The position numbers were made by a program, and so were the translations under genes. A stretch of 64,000 nucleotides of DNA from Actinokineospora inagensis DSM 44258 (GTDB taxonomy: Bacteria; Actinomycetota; Actinomycetes; Mycobacteriales; Pseudonocardiaceae). The DNA lies in the NCBI RefSeq assembly GCF_000482865.1, contig NZ_AXWW01000021.1, positions 1 to 64,000 of the forward strand, written 5' to 3'. The notes below the pieces were generated by a model. That model did not search any database. It was not told where the DNA came from and saw only the letters and a program-made list of their open reading frames with translations. Positions 45,512-55,165 of the stretch are shown here, in pieces; the first letter of the stretch is position 1; every line of letters starts with the position of its first letter.

Positions 45512-46148
45512 GAACTCGACAAATCGCTTCGACCTGGTCGTCGGCCAAATCGTATTCGTAGGCCACGGCGGAGAACGACTCCCCGGCGAGCCACAGGTCG
45601 ACGATGGAGTCGACCGGGACCTTGCTCGACTTGAGCACCGGGACACCATGGCCGAACCTGGGGTCCAGGATCACCGGCGCGGCGTCCGGGTACTGCCGGA
45701 GTCGCAGGCTGCCCGCGAAATCGTCCGCCTGGTCCCATTCGATGTAGTGCAGGTACTCGTCGATGATCTGGCGGATCGGCTGTTGGTTGTCCCCGATCCT
45801 TGCCAATTCGTCACCGGCGTAGTGCACGAAGATGTCCACTCCGTCCGTGGTTATCTTCTTCGTCGCGAGGGCGAATGGCGTGTCGAACGTCTTGCGGATC
45901 TCCGCGGCAGCCTGCCTGATCTTCGCCATGCTCAGACCGAGGTCGCGCAGCGACCGCAACACGTACGCCTCGACCACCGCGACGAACGGGACTGACGCCC
46001 GCCCGCGCTTCTCCGGGGTGACCTGGTGGACCAGCGGTGTCCCGTTGGCTTTCTCGCCCAGCCAACGCCGCACAGTCGAGGCGGGAATCTCAAGATGGCG
46101 GACGACGTCCCGCGGGGTCAGCATCGGGTCGCGGAACTTGTCAACCAC
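45492..46148 (-). CDS. DUF433 antitoxin with MerR-like HTH (VapB45 type)
   Basis: 218 aa from GTG 46148, with GGAGG nine bases upstream. N-terminal HTH reads TPRDVVRHLEIPASTVRRWLG, as in MerR-like antitoxins. The C-terminal DUF433 domain reads GVPVLKSSKVPVDSIVDLWLAGESFSAVAYEYDLADDQVEAI (parts: VPVDSIVDLWLAGES, YDLADDQVEAIC). A TATGAT -10-like hexamer lies on the minus strand at about 46210-46215. Resembles M. tuberculosis VapB45 (Rv2018). Confidence 0.78.
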   Translation of the reverse strand: MVDKFRDPMLTPRDVVRHLEIPASTVRRWLGEKANGTPLVHQVTPEKRGRASVPFVAVVEAYVLRSLRDLGLSMAKIRQAAAEIRKTFDTPFALATKKITTDGVDIFVHYAGDELARIGDNQQPIRQIIDEYLHYIEWDQADDFAGSLRLRQYPDAAPVILDPRFGHGVPVLKSSKVPVDSIVDLWLAGESFSAVAYEYDLADDQVEAICRVHASHAA

Positions 46149-46289
46149 GCCCACGCACCTCCACCCGACCCCGCCTGCACCGACCTCATGACCAGCGCGA
46201 ACCGGCTCATCATAGCGACCTGCGCCACCTACCTGGCGTAGGCGGCGGGGATGACGCGTCGGGCGCGTCTGCGTGTCACCATGGGTGCC

Positions 46290-46862
46290 ATGGCACCTAA
46301 ACTTTGCATCGCCCAAGATCCTGAGGCGGACGCGCTCCTGGAGGAGAGTCCGCTGGCGTTGTTGCTCGGTATGTTGCTTGATCAGCAGATCCAGATGGAG
46401 ATCGCGTTCAAGGGGCCGTTCAAGCTTTACACGCGGTTGGGGAACAGGCTGGATGTGCGTGAGATCGCCGAGTATGACGAAGAGGCGTTTGTGGAGTTGG
46501 CGGTGACGCCGCCTGCTATTCATCGGTATGGGGGGTCGATGGGGCGGCGGGTGCGGGTGCTTTGTCAGTTTATCGTGTCCGAGTATGACGGGGATGTGAC
46601 GAGGATTTGGGAGAAGGGGCTCAGTGCGGCCGAGGTGTTGAAGCGGCTCAAGGGGTTGCCGGGGTTTGGGGAGCAGAAGGCGAAGATTTTCTTGGCGTTG
46701 TTGGGTAAGCAGCGCGGGGTGCGGCCGAGGGGGTGGCGGGAGGCTGCCGGGGATTATGGGTTGGATGGGTCGCGGAGGTCGGTCGCGGATGTGACCGATG
46801 CGGAGAGTCTGGCCGAGGTGCGTGCCTTCAAGAAGGAAGCCAAGGCCAAAGCGAAGGCCTAA
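46290..46862 (+). CDS. HhH-GPD-type base-excision repair protein
   Basis: 190 aa from ATG 46290; ATG 46281 is an alternative. It begins LCIAQDPEADALLEESPLA, has LLGMLLDQQIQMEIAF and the helix-hairpin-helix LKGLPGFGEQKAKIFLALLG, followed by a Lys/Ala-rich C-terminus. A glycosylase fold is likely, substrate unknown. Codons are G/T-richer in the third position than those of the neighbours. It overlaps the convergent gene by four bases. Confidence 0.8.
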   Translation: MAPKLCIAQDPEADALLEESPLALLLGMLLDQQIQMEIAFKGPFKLYTRLGNRLDVREIAEYDEEAFVELAVTPPAIHRYGGSMGRRVRVLCQFIVSEYDGDVTRIWEKGLSAAEVLKRLKGLPGFGEQKAKIFLALLGKQRGVRPRGWREAAGDYGLDGSRRSVADVTDAESLAEVRAFKKEAKAKAKA

Positions 46863-47485
46863 CAGGCGATGAAAACCACGTCGGGTTCGCCGCGGGGGAC
46901 GTCCACTGACAGCGTTTTCACTGACGGGAAACGTGTGCGGAGGGCGGATTCGAAGGTGCGGCTGGCTGATGCGCTCCAGACGGTCAGCATCCCGCCGGGG
47001 GTGAGGTGGGAGTGGAGGAGGGCGAGGCCCGCGTCGGAGTACAGGGTGGCGTTGTCCTCCGACAGGGTCCAGTCGGGGCCGTTGTCGATGTCGAGGCAGA
47101 TGGCGTCGAAACGGGTCGGGGTGGTGTGCAGCCAGGAGACGAGGTCGGCTTGGACGCAGTCCGCGGTGGGGTTTCCGAAGAACTCCGCGTTCCAGCGGAT
47201 GACGGCGGGTTCGCGTTCGACGACCACCACCGACTCGACGCCCAGGGCCAGGGCCTCGCGGAGGGAGAAGCCGACGCCGAGGCCGCCGATCAGCAGGCGT
47301 GGGCCGGGCATGTGCGCGACGGCGGTGCGGACCAGCAACCGTTCCGAGTCGCCCGCGCGGGTGTCCATGAGGAACATGCCGTTGGCGATGATCTCGTAGT
47401 GGGGGTCCGCGCGGCGTAGGACGAGTTCGCCGCAGTGGCCGGTGACGCGGTCGACGATCGTGGGTGAGTACATCGGTTCAACCAT
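46859..47485 (-). CDS. Spermidine-synthase-like methyltransferase-fold protein
   Basis: 208 aa from ATG 47485, which has GGAGGA ten bases upstream; an in-frame GTG at 47515 is less likely. Rossmann motif LLIGGLGVGFSLREAL near residue 65, then VVVVEREPAVIRWN and FDAICLDIDNGPDW. This is the spermidine synthase fold but lacks the canonical polyamine motif, so the substrate is unknown. Only 17 bp from the divergent kinase start. Confidence 0.78.
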   Translation of the reverse strand: MVEPMYSPTIVDRVTGHCGELVLRRADPHYEIIANGMFLMDTRAGDSERLLVRTAVAHMPGPRLLIGGLGVGFSLREALALGVESVVVVEREPAVIRWNAEFFGNPTADCVQADLVSWLHTTPTRFDAICLDIDNGPDWTLSEDNATLYSDAGLALLHSHLTPGGMLTVWSASASRTFESALRTRFPSVKTLSVDVPRGEPDVVFIAC

Positions 47486-47502
47486 AGAAGTACATTCCTC
47501 CG

Positions 47503-48897
47503 GTGCATGTGACACCCCGCCCGCCGGTGATCCCCGGGTTGACCCTCGGCGCTCCCTTGGGCCAAGGCGGTTTCGGGACCGTGTTCCTCGCCCGCCAAGA
47601 CCGGCTGCAGCGCGACGTCGCCGTGAAGGTCGACAACCGCGTGCTGCAAACCGACCGCGACCGTGAGCGGTTCCTCCGCGAAGCCCGTGCCGCAGCGCGA
47701 CTATCCGGGCACCCGCACGTGGTGAACGTGTACGACGCGGGTGTAACCGTTGACGGTAGGCCCTACATCGTCATGGAACTGTGCACCGGCGGTTCCCTCG
47801 CCGACGTCTTGGCCCGGCGAGGACGGCTACCTGCGCACGAGGTTATCGAGATGGGCGCGCGGCTCGCCGACGCCCTGGCTCGCGTGCACAACTTGGGGAT
47901 TCTGCACCGCGACATCAAACCGGCGAACATCCTGGTCAACGGGTTCGGCACGGTGAAGCTGGCCGACTTCGGGCTCGCGGCGATCCTGGACGCGCACGCC
48001 GAGAGCACCGTCACCGTAGGGGCGCTGAGCCCGTACTACGCTGCTCCCGAAGTCTTCGCGCATGCCGCTCCCAGCCCGCAAGGCGACATCTACTCGCTCG
48101 CCGCGACCCTCTACATGCTCGCTTCCGGTGCGCGCCCGCGTGACATCCCGTGGCCCGCGCAATCGTTGGACGGTTTGATCGCCGCCTTACGCGCGCCGGT
48201 ATCTCCCATCGAGGACGCACCTCCCGCGCTCAATGCCGCCCTGCTCAACGCTCTTGCGGCCGACTCGTCCAGGCGCACTACGAATGCCGCGCAGCTAAGA
48301 GACGAACTCGACGGACTACGGCCAATCCGTCCGCTGCCAACGGTCTCCACCAACCGCGTCAAGGTCCTCAAGGCTGCGGCCGCCGTAGTAGTGGTTCCCG
48401 CTCTGGTAGCCGGTGGATTCTTGCTAAGAGGCCTTACCGGCACTGCCGGGACCACTACGCAGGCATCCCAACCGACTGCGGCAGCCGCCGCGCCTGCTGC
48501 GGCCCCGCCGGGCATGACCGCGTGCGCGGGTAGCGACATCAACGGCTTCTGCGTGCAGGACAAGTGCTTCGGGGGCTTGGTCAACATCGCCGACGTCGAC
48601 ATCAAGGCGCGGCCGACGGACTGCGGTGCCGAGCACAGTTGGCAGGCGTTCACCGGCACCTGGCTGCCCAAGGGCGCCGAGGACATGACCGGCACCGCGA
48701 TCGCGAAGCTGCCCGAGGTCAGCCGGGTCTGCACGGCGGCGGTGATGACCGCGCGCACCGTGCCGGGTCAGAGCACCGACGGCTGGGAGATCGAGATCTT
48801 GCCGAGCAAAACGGGCAGTCCGGACCGGTCGTACCTGTACTGTTTGGCCAAGCCCAAGGGGGGCGAGCCGGACGGCAGCGTGTTCGTCACCGGCTGA
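47503..48897 (+). CDS. Membrane Ser/Thr protein kinase with extracellular Cys domain
   Basis: 464 aa. Kinase domain about 12-270: Gly loop GAPLGQGGFGTVFLA, AVKVDN with the Lys, HRDIKPANILV and LADFGLA. A membrane helix (about 286-308) is followed by an Ala/Pro/Thr linker and an external domain with six Cys (ACAGSD, FCVQDKC, DCGAEH, VCTAAV, YCLA), probably three disulphides. It lacks PASTA repeats. TACATT (47491-47496) is 6 nt before the GTG: leaderless. Confidence 0.88.
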   Translation: MHVTPRPPVIPGLTLGAPLGQGGFGTVFLARQDRLQRDVAVKVDNRVLQTDRDRERFLREARAAARLSGHPHVVNVYDAGVTVDGRPYIVMELCTGGSLADVLARRGRLPAHEVIEMGARLADALARVHNLGILHRDIKPANILVNGFGTVKLADFGLAAILDAHAESTVTVGALSPYYAAPEVFAHAAPSPQGDIYSLAATLYMLASGARPRDIPWPAQSLDGLIAALRAPVSPIEDAPPALNAALLNALAADSSRRTTNAAQLRDELDGLRPIRPLPTVSTNRVKVLKAAAAVVVVPALVAGGFLLRGLTGTAGTTTQASQPTAAAAAPAAAPPGMTACAGSDINGFCVQDKCFGGLVNIADVDIKARPTDCGAEHSWQAFTGTWLPKGAEDMTGTAIAKLPEVSRVCTAAVMTARTVPGQSTDGWEIEILPSKTGSPDRSYLYCLAKPKGGEPDGSVFVTG

Positions 48898-48926
48898 GGC
48901 AAACCGACACACCCACCGGGGGAGTC

Positions 48927-49301
48927 ATGCGTTACCGGCTGGCGATGGCCGTGACCGCGGCGGCGTTGGCGCTGACCGCCTGCGAGACCGTCCGCGACGC
49001 GTCGAACTCGGTGAGCAACAGCACCGACAAGGCGAGCGTCTGCCTGGACGCGCTGCGGCTGGCGAACTTCACGCCGAGCGCGCAGAACCTGGAGAAGACC
49101 GCGGAAGACGCCAAGAAAACCGCGGACGACCTGGGCAAACTGGCCGACAAGGCGGGGGACGCGACCCTGCGGGACGCCATCAACGGCATGGCCGACCAGG
49201 TCAAGTCGCTCAACGCGCCGAACCTGAACCCGGCTTCGGTCACCGACTGGGCGAAGAAGAAGGTCAACGCGTTCAACACCCTGGTGCAGGCCTGCGCGTG
49301 A
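48927..49301 (+). CDS. Small lipoprotein with helical Lys/Asp-rich domain
   Basis: 124 aa with a lipoprotein signal (LAMAVTAAALALTAC, lipobox LTAC near residue 18). The mature part is helical and rich in Lys, Asp and Ala (EKTAEDAKKTADDLGKLADKAG) with two further Cys that may bond. GGGGGAG precedes the ATG. It lies 29 bp after the kinase gene, so it may be a ligand or partner of the sensor domain; this is inference. Confidence 0.78.
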   Translation: MRYRLAMAVTAAALALTACETVRDASNSVSNSTDKASVCLDALRLANFTPSAQNLEKTAEDAKKTADDLGKLADKAGDATLRDAINGMADQVKSLNAPNLNPASVTDWAKKKVNAFNTLVQACA

Positions 49302-49310
49302 GCGAATGAG

Positions 49311-49341
49311 CGACGGCCGCCTGCTGGAGGCGGCCGTCGTT
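49311..49341 (+). terminator. Terminator after lipoprotein gene
   Basis: cgacggccgcct (49311-49322) pairs with aggcggccgtcg (49328-49339), 5-base loop, followed by tt. Confidence 0.8.
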
Positions 49342-49404
49342 CGGTATCGGGTTCACCGGCCCACCCCTCGTGATCGAGTGTCGAACAAGGTCGGGGTGGT
49401 CGGG

Positions 49405-49809
49405 TCAGACGTTGGTGATCTCCTCGATCAGCGCGTCGATGTCGAAGTAGTCGCTCTCGCTGCCCAGCGGCACGATGTCGGTGGTGGCGGCGAGGAACGA
49501 CTGCACGGCGGCGTGGTCGAGCTCCAGCACGGCGTGCCCGTCCGGGGACTCGATCTCCAGGGCCAGCACCGGGCGGCCGCCGCTGGTGACCGGGGCGAGC
49601 CGGACGTCGCCGTCGCCGGTGGCGCGGACGAGGCCCTCGGCCAGCAGGTCGCGGCCGAAGATCCACTCGACCCAGCGGTCGGTGTCGGCCTGGAACGCGG
49701 CGACCACGGTGTAGGGCTCGCTGGCGCGGTAGGTCCAGCGCGAGCGGACAGGAGTGCTGCCGCCGTAGTGCGAGATGATCTGCTCGGAGTGCTCGGCGTC
49801 GGTGGTCAT
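49405..49809 (-). CDS. SsgA-family sporulation/cell-division regulator (SsgB-like)
   Basis: 134 aa from ATG 49809 with AGGAGGC upstream. SsgA-like proteins are found in morphologically complex actinomycetes; SsgB recruits FtsZ to septal sites. Recognisable: RASEPYTVVAAFQAD-x2-RWVEWIFGRDLLAEGL and VLELDHAAVQSFLAAT. Whether this is SsgB or a paralogue cannot be said from sequence alone. Confidence 0.85.
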   Translation of the reverse strand: MTTDAEHSEQIISHYGGSTPVRSRWTYRASEPYTVVAAFQADTDRWVEWIFGRDLLAEGLVRATGDGDVRLAPVTSGGRPVLALEIESPDGHAVLELDHAAVQSFLAATTDIVPLGSESDYFDIDALIEEITNV

Positions 49810-50128
49810 CTCGTTGCCTCCTGTCCTGGTGTTCGCGCGTCGGGTTGGCGAACTGTCAGCAGGGAAACGCATGTGGCGGCAGCCCGTGATGCCAATGGCG
49901 ATACGTTCACGCTATCGGGGCATACAGGCTCGTTCGAGGCACGATTCAACCCGCATTCGGACCCCCGCTCGGTATATCCGGGGGATCCCGCAACCCATTG
50001 GTGGAGCCGGAACCGGTGGCCAACTCACCAACCGCCCGAAGACCCGAGTGGACTGTCCACCTGGGCGCTCCCGCCGCGCCGGTGAGACGGCGCCGCCCGG
50101 CACCGATGACGGACCCGTCGGCCCGGGT
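49810..50128. other. 319-bp gap, no gene seen
   Basis: Lies between the SsgA-like start and the IMPase stop. It holds a GTGGAC-T-GTCCAC dyad near 50049. No strong promoter, terminator, RNA or reading frame is evident. Confidence 0.5.
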
Positions 50129-50944
50129 TCAGCCGAGCACGGTCTCCGCGATCTGGTCGGCCAGTTCCCCACTGGCCGCGGCGATGCCGGACCACCGGCG
50201 GGTCAGGTCCGGGTCGAAGTCCAACGGCCTGCCGTGCGCGTCGACCACCGCCCCGCCCGCGGCCGGGACCAGGACCAGCGCCGCCGCCAGGTCGACGATG
50301 CGCAGCGTGTCCGAGCCGGGGTCGACGAACGCGTCCACCGTGCCCTCGGCGACCAGCGCCGTCTCCAGGCAGGTCGTCCCCAGGACTCGCACCCGCCCGG
50401 CCCGGCCGGACACCCGCTGCCACGCCGCCGCGCTCGTCCGCTTGGGCCGCAGCAGCGACACCGACGCGCCGTCCAGCGACTTCCGGCCGGTCGTCCGGTA
50501 TGGAGTGGACTGTCCAACCCGGGCCCACCACGACCGGCCGGTGTCCAGCCAGACCGTGAGCGCCTCGACCGCGATCGAGTCGCGGGTCAACACCGCCGAG
50601 AAGCACGACAGCGGGATGCCCGCGGCGGCGTTGGCGGAACCGTCCAACGGGTCGACGACCAGCGTCGTGGCGGAACCGTTGTCGACGAACCCGGCCTCCT
50701 CGGACAGCAGGTTCACCCGGTTGGCCTGCGCCGACTCGGCGATCGCGTCCTCGACCAGCAGGTCGACCTGCATGCTGGGCGTCCCGTCGGCGCCCATCGC
50801 CACCTCTTCCGAGAGCGCCTGCCGGGTATGCATCTTCCGCGCCGACCTGTACGCCGCCACGGCCGACGTGGCGGCGTCGTGCAGGACGGGGTTAACGCCT
50901 GCGGGTAAAACCGGCTCCGGTACCGGCCACGGGATGAAGGTCAC
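50129..50944 (-). CDS. Inositol-monophosphatase-family phosphatase
   Basis: 271 aa from GTG 50944, which has TACGGT (50951-50956) 6 nt ahead: leaderless. Metal-site motifs: SEEAGF with Glu, VVDPLDGSANAAAGIP (DPLDGS) and a C-terminal VDPGSDTLRIVDLAAA. Could act on inositol phosphate, histidinol phosphate or FBP/PAP-type substrates. Downstream of mdh on the same strand. Confidence 0.82.
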   Translation of the reverse strand: MTFIPWPVPEPVLPAGVNPVLHDAATSAVAAYRSARKMHTRQALSEEVAMGADGTPSMQVDLLVEDAIAESAQANRVNLLSEEAGFVDNGSATTLVVDPLDGSANAAAGIPLSCFSAVLTRDSIAVEALTVWLDTGRSWWARVGQSTPYRTTGRKSLDGASVSLLRPKRTSAAAWQRVSGRAGRVRVLGTTCLETALVAEGTVDAFVDPGSDTLRIVDLAAALVLVPAAGGAVVDAHGRPLDFDPDLTRRWSGIAAASGELADQIAETVLG

Positions 50945-50966
50945 CTTCGCACCGTAAAACACAACG

Positions 50967-50998
50967 ACGGCCCGCACTGCCGAAACAGCGCGGGCCGC
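50967..50998 (-). terminator. Terminator after mdh (minus strand)
   Basis: cggcccgc (50968-50975) and gcgggccg (50990-50997) form the stem; reading the minus strand, a T-rich stretch (tcgttgtgtttta) follows. Confidence 0.6.
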
Positions 50999-51017
50999 CG
51001 TGGCGGTGATGCACAGA

Positions 51018-52055
<1,038 letters not shown>

Positions 52056-52214
52056 TCAAGTAGGTGCCCTGTCGGCGGCGTCGCCCGGCCCCCGGAGGCT
52101 ACCAAGCCGGGGTCCGCGGCAACGGCCGGTGTTACCAGGGTCTCGACCCCTTCGGGTGGACTTGCCCCGACAAAGGCCGCTACCAGTGGGTATGCGACCG
52201 CGCGCGGTCTAATC

Positions 52215-53060
52215 ATGAGGCCCGTGACGTTGCACGCCGCCGAGACCACCGTCCGGCTCGAACTGCTCGGGGAGGAACTGCGCCGCCACCGCGAGACGGC
52301 GGGCATGAGCCTGGCCGAGGTGACCGCCAAGACCGGGATCAGCACCTCCAAGCTGAGCAGGCTGGAGAACGGTCGCAGACCGCACAAACTCGACGACGTC
52401 GAGGCGCTGCTGGCCATCTACGGGGTGGGCGAGTCCCGCCGGGACGACCTGGTCGCGCTGGCCCGCGACGCCACCGAGCCGACGGCGTGGCCGGAGCAGC
52501 GGCCGTCGGCCACGCTGCGGGTGCTGGAGTCGAAGGCCGACATGCTGGTCGACTACCAGGCGACGCTGGTGCCCGCCCTGCTGCAGACCGTCCCGTACGC
52601 GCAGGCGGTGCTGCGCGAGGTCGACATGGCCGAGGAGCCCTCGGTCGAGGACCGCACCGCCGACCGCATCCGCAGACAGGCCGTGCTGCGCCGACCGCGC
52701 CCGCCGCGCTACTACGCGATCCTGACCGAGGCGGCGCTGCGCACGCCCGTCGGCGGCCACGACGTCATGCGCGGGCAGCTCAGGTACCTGATGGAGGCGG
52801 GCGAGAAACCGGACGTGACGATCCGGGTCGTGCCGCGGCTCGGGCACGGGCACCCCGGGCTGCGCGGGTCGTTCCGGCGCATGCAGTTCCCCAACCGGGG
52901 CGCGCTGGTGCTGCTGGAGAACCGCACGTCCAGCCTGTTCGTCGAGGACTCCGTCGAGGTCAAGCGGTACGACCAGGTGGTCGTCGAACTGCTCAGCGTC
53001 GCGCTGGACGAGGCGGCGTCGGCCCGGTTGATCGCCGAGGTCGGCGGCTTCAGCGGGTGA
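52215..53060 (+). CDS. XRE-family regulator with DUF5753
   Basis: 281 aa from ATG 52215; GTG 52224 is an alternative. HTH_31-like N-terminus ELRRHRETAGMSLAEVTAKTGISTSKLSRLENGRR, followed by the DUF5753 domain (ALLQTVPYAQAVL, ILTEAALRTPVG). Such proteins are usually followed by a small DUF397 gene; none is visible here. It overlaps the convergent DUF3017 gene by 11 bases. Confidence 0.88.
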   Translation: MRPVTLHAAETTVRLELLGEELRRHRETAGMSLAEVTAKTGISTSKLSRLENGRRPHKLDDVEALLAIYGVGESRRDDLVALARDATEPTAWPEQRPSATLRVLESKADMLVDYQATLVPALLQTVPYAQAVLREVDMAEEPSVEDRTADRIRRQAVLRRPRPPRYYAILTEAALRTPVGGHDVMRGQLRYLMEAGEKPDVTIRVVPRLGHGHPGLRGSFRRMQFPNRGALVLLENRTSSLFVEDSVEVKRYDQVVVELLSVALDEAASARLIAEVGGFSG

Positions 53061-53349
53061 GCCAGCCGCCCTCGATGGTCAGCGCGACCGCGATCACCAC
53101 GACGCCGAACAGGCCGTAGAGCAGCACGTCCACCGCCCGGCTGCGGATGGCGACCAGACCGGCCTGCTCGTCGCGCAGCACGATCCGCAGGCCCGCGGCC
53201 AGCAGCAGCGCCAGTCCGATCCAGATGGACCCCTCGCGCCAGTAGAACTGGAGGATCCGCACCAGGCCGAGGGCGACGACCGCCAACACCATGGCGAACG
53301 GCAGGTGGACCAGCGCGGGGTGCCTGCCGCGCCGCGGGCCGTCGCTCAC
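53050..53349 (-). CDS. DUF3017 membrane protein
   Basis: A 99-aa protein with three hydrophobic segments. It overlaps the folD stop by four bases. DUF3017 proteins sit beside folD across actinobacteria (e.g. the Rv3355c position). Function unknown. Confidence 0.85.
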   Translation of the reverse strand: MSDGPRRGRHPALVHLPFAMVLAVVALGLVRILQFYWREGSIWIGLALLLAAGLRIVLRDEQAGLVAIRSRAVDVLLYGLFGVVVIAVALTIEGGWLTR

Positions 53350-54209
53350 GCCCGCAGGTTCCGCTCGGCCGCCTCGACGGTGTTGCTCAGCAGCATCGCG
53401 ATGGTCATCGGGCCGACGCCGCCGGGCATCGGGGCCAGCCAGCCCGCGACCTCCCGCACGTCCGCGTGCACGTCACCGACCAGGCCCGCGTCGGTGCGGG
53501 TGACACCGACGTCGAGCACCGCGGCGCCCGGCTTGACCATGTCCGCGGTGATCAGGCCCGCGTTGCCCGCCGCGGCCACCACGATGTCCGCGCGGCGCAC
53601 TTCGGCGGCCAGGTCCTTGGTGCCGGTGTGGCAGAGGGTCACGGTCGCGTTCTCGCTGCGGCGGGTCAGCAGCAGACCCAGCGGCCTGCCCACCGTCACC
53701 CCACGACCGACGACGGTGACGCGCGCGCCCGCCAGCGGTACCTCGTAGCGGCGCAGCAACTCGACGATGCCAACCGGCGTGCATGGCAGCGGACCCGAGT
53801 CGCCCAAGACGAGCTTGCCGAGGCTGACCGGGTGCAGACCGTCGGAGTCCTTGGCCGGATCGATCCGCTCCAGGACACGGCCCGCGTCGAGGTGGCCCGG
53901 TAGCGGCAACTGCACCAGGTAGCCCGTGCAGTCGGCGTTCGCGTTCAGTTCCTCGACGACCGCTTCGAGTTCGGCCTGCGTGGTCTCCGCCGGGAGGTCG
54001 CGGCGGATCGAGTTGAGGCCGATCTTCTTGCAGAAGTTGTGCTTGCTGCGCACGTACGCGTGCGAGCCGGGGTCGTCGCCGACCAGCACCGTGCCCAGCC
54101 CGGGGACGACGCCGCGCTCGGCGAGCGCCGCGACCCGGACGCGGAGCTCGTCCAGGATGGCGTTCCGGGTTGCCTTGCCGTCAAGGATCGTCGCGGTCAC
54201 GGTCGTCAT
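53346..54209 (-). CDS. folD: Methylenetetrahydrofolate dehydrogenase / cyclohydrolase
   Basis: 287 aa from ATG 54209; GTG 54200 is an alternative. Signature [31 protein letters not shown] (parts: [14 protein letters not shown]), [21 protein letters not shown], and the NADP site [16 protein letters not shown]. Bifunctional one-carbon enzyme. The ATG overlaps the stop of the upstream transporter (ATGA). Confidence 0.96.
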   Translation of the reverse strand: MTTVTATILDGKATRNAILDELRVRVAALAERGVVPGLGTVLVGDDPGSHAYVRSKHNFCKKIGLNSIRRDLPAETTQAELEAVVEELNANADCTGYLVQLPLPGHLDAGRVLERIDPAKDSDGLHPVSLGKLVLGDSGPLPCTPVGIVELLRRYEVPLAGARVTVVGRGVTVGRPLGLLLTRRSENATVTLCHTGTKDLAAEVRRADIVVAAAGNAGLITADMVKPGAAVLDVGVTRTDAGLVGDVHADVREVAGWLAPMPGGVGPMTIAMLLSNTVEAAERNLRA

Positions 54210-55165
54210 CCTCTCACTGGCCGATTCCGCGCCGCGCGCCCACTGGGCACCGCCGCCACCCCCGCCGCGAGCAGGGTGACCGCCACGCCGACCACGGTCG
54301 TCGGCTCGATCCCGGCGGTGGTCACGTCGAACAGGACGGCGGCGGCGACCTGCCCGGTGATCAGGCACAGGCCGACCATCAGCACGCCGATGTGCCGGAC
54401 CGCGAACACACCGGTGGAGATACCGACCACCCCGAGAGCCCCACCCGTGTAGAGCAAGAAGTCCGGTGGGAGGTGCCCCGGTAGACCTCGCACGAGGGCA
54501 TCGATCGCGCACGCCACTACGAGCAGCACGGTGCCCACGACGAAATTGACGAAAGAGGCGAAGGCGACGCTACCGCAGGCGATACGCACCAACCCGTTCG
54601 CCGCCTGAGCCCACCCAATGGCCAAACCCGCCAGGGCAGGCACCAACGACAGCCACAACCGAGACGGCGAGTCGAACTTGTCGGACACGGCGACGGCGAC
54701 GGCCACGACGGCCATGACCGCGCCCGTGGCCCTTGTCGGCGTGATCGGCCGTGGTTCTCCCGGACCGAAGCCCGCGCGGTCGGTCAACAGTCCACTCAGC
54801 ACCTGACCGGACACCCCGGCCACGGTGAACATCGCCACACCGAGCAGCGCCACCGTCAGCCCCTGCGAGGTGACGAAGAACGCGCCGCCTGCCCCGCCGA
54901 GGCACTGCCACGGTCGCAGCCGGTGCGTCCTGAGCGCCTGGACGAACTTCGGCGCGGCGGCCCGCGCGGTCGGTAGGACCAGCACCCCCGCGAACAGGAT
55001 CACCAGGCCGATGCTGAAGGAGATCACGGCGGCGAACAGGCCGTCGCCGATCCGCGCGCCCAACTGCCCGTTCACCCGGCTCTGCGTCGCCAGCGCCACG
55101 CCGCCCAGCACGGTCACCAGCACCGCGGCCACCTTGACCAGCGGCGTCTTGTCCGTCACAGCCAT
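54206..55165 (-). CDS. DMT-family transporter (YdcZ/DUF606-like)
   Basis: 319 aa with about ten membrane helices in two halves; the start [25 protein letters not shown] and FSIGLVILF match DUF606 proteins, here as a fused tandem. The ATG lies ten bases inside the 3' end of the upstream regulator gene, so regulator, transporter, folD and DUF3017 may be co-transcribed. Confidence 0.83.
   Translation of the reverse strand: MAVTDKTPLVKVAAVLVTVLGGVALATQSRVNGQLGARIGDGLFAAVISFSIGLVILFAGVLVLPTARAAAPKFVQALRTHRLRPWQCLGGAGGAFFVTSQGLTVALLGVAMFTVAGVSGQVLSGLLTDRAGFGPGEPRPITPTRATGAVMAVVAVAVAVSDKFDSPSRLWLSLVPALAGLAIGWAQAANGLVRIACGSVAFASFVNFVVGTVLLVVACAIDALVRGLPGHLPPDFLLYTGGALGVVGISTGVFAVRHIGVLMVGLCLITGQVAAAVLFDVTTAGIEPTTVVGVAVTLLAAGVAAVPSGRAARNRPVRG

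Noticed and set aside
52215-53060. Complete DUF5753/DUF397 pair
   Set aside because: No DUF397 gene follows; the next gene is DUF3017 on the other strand.
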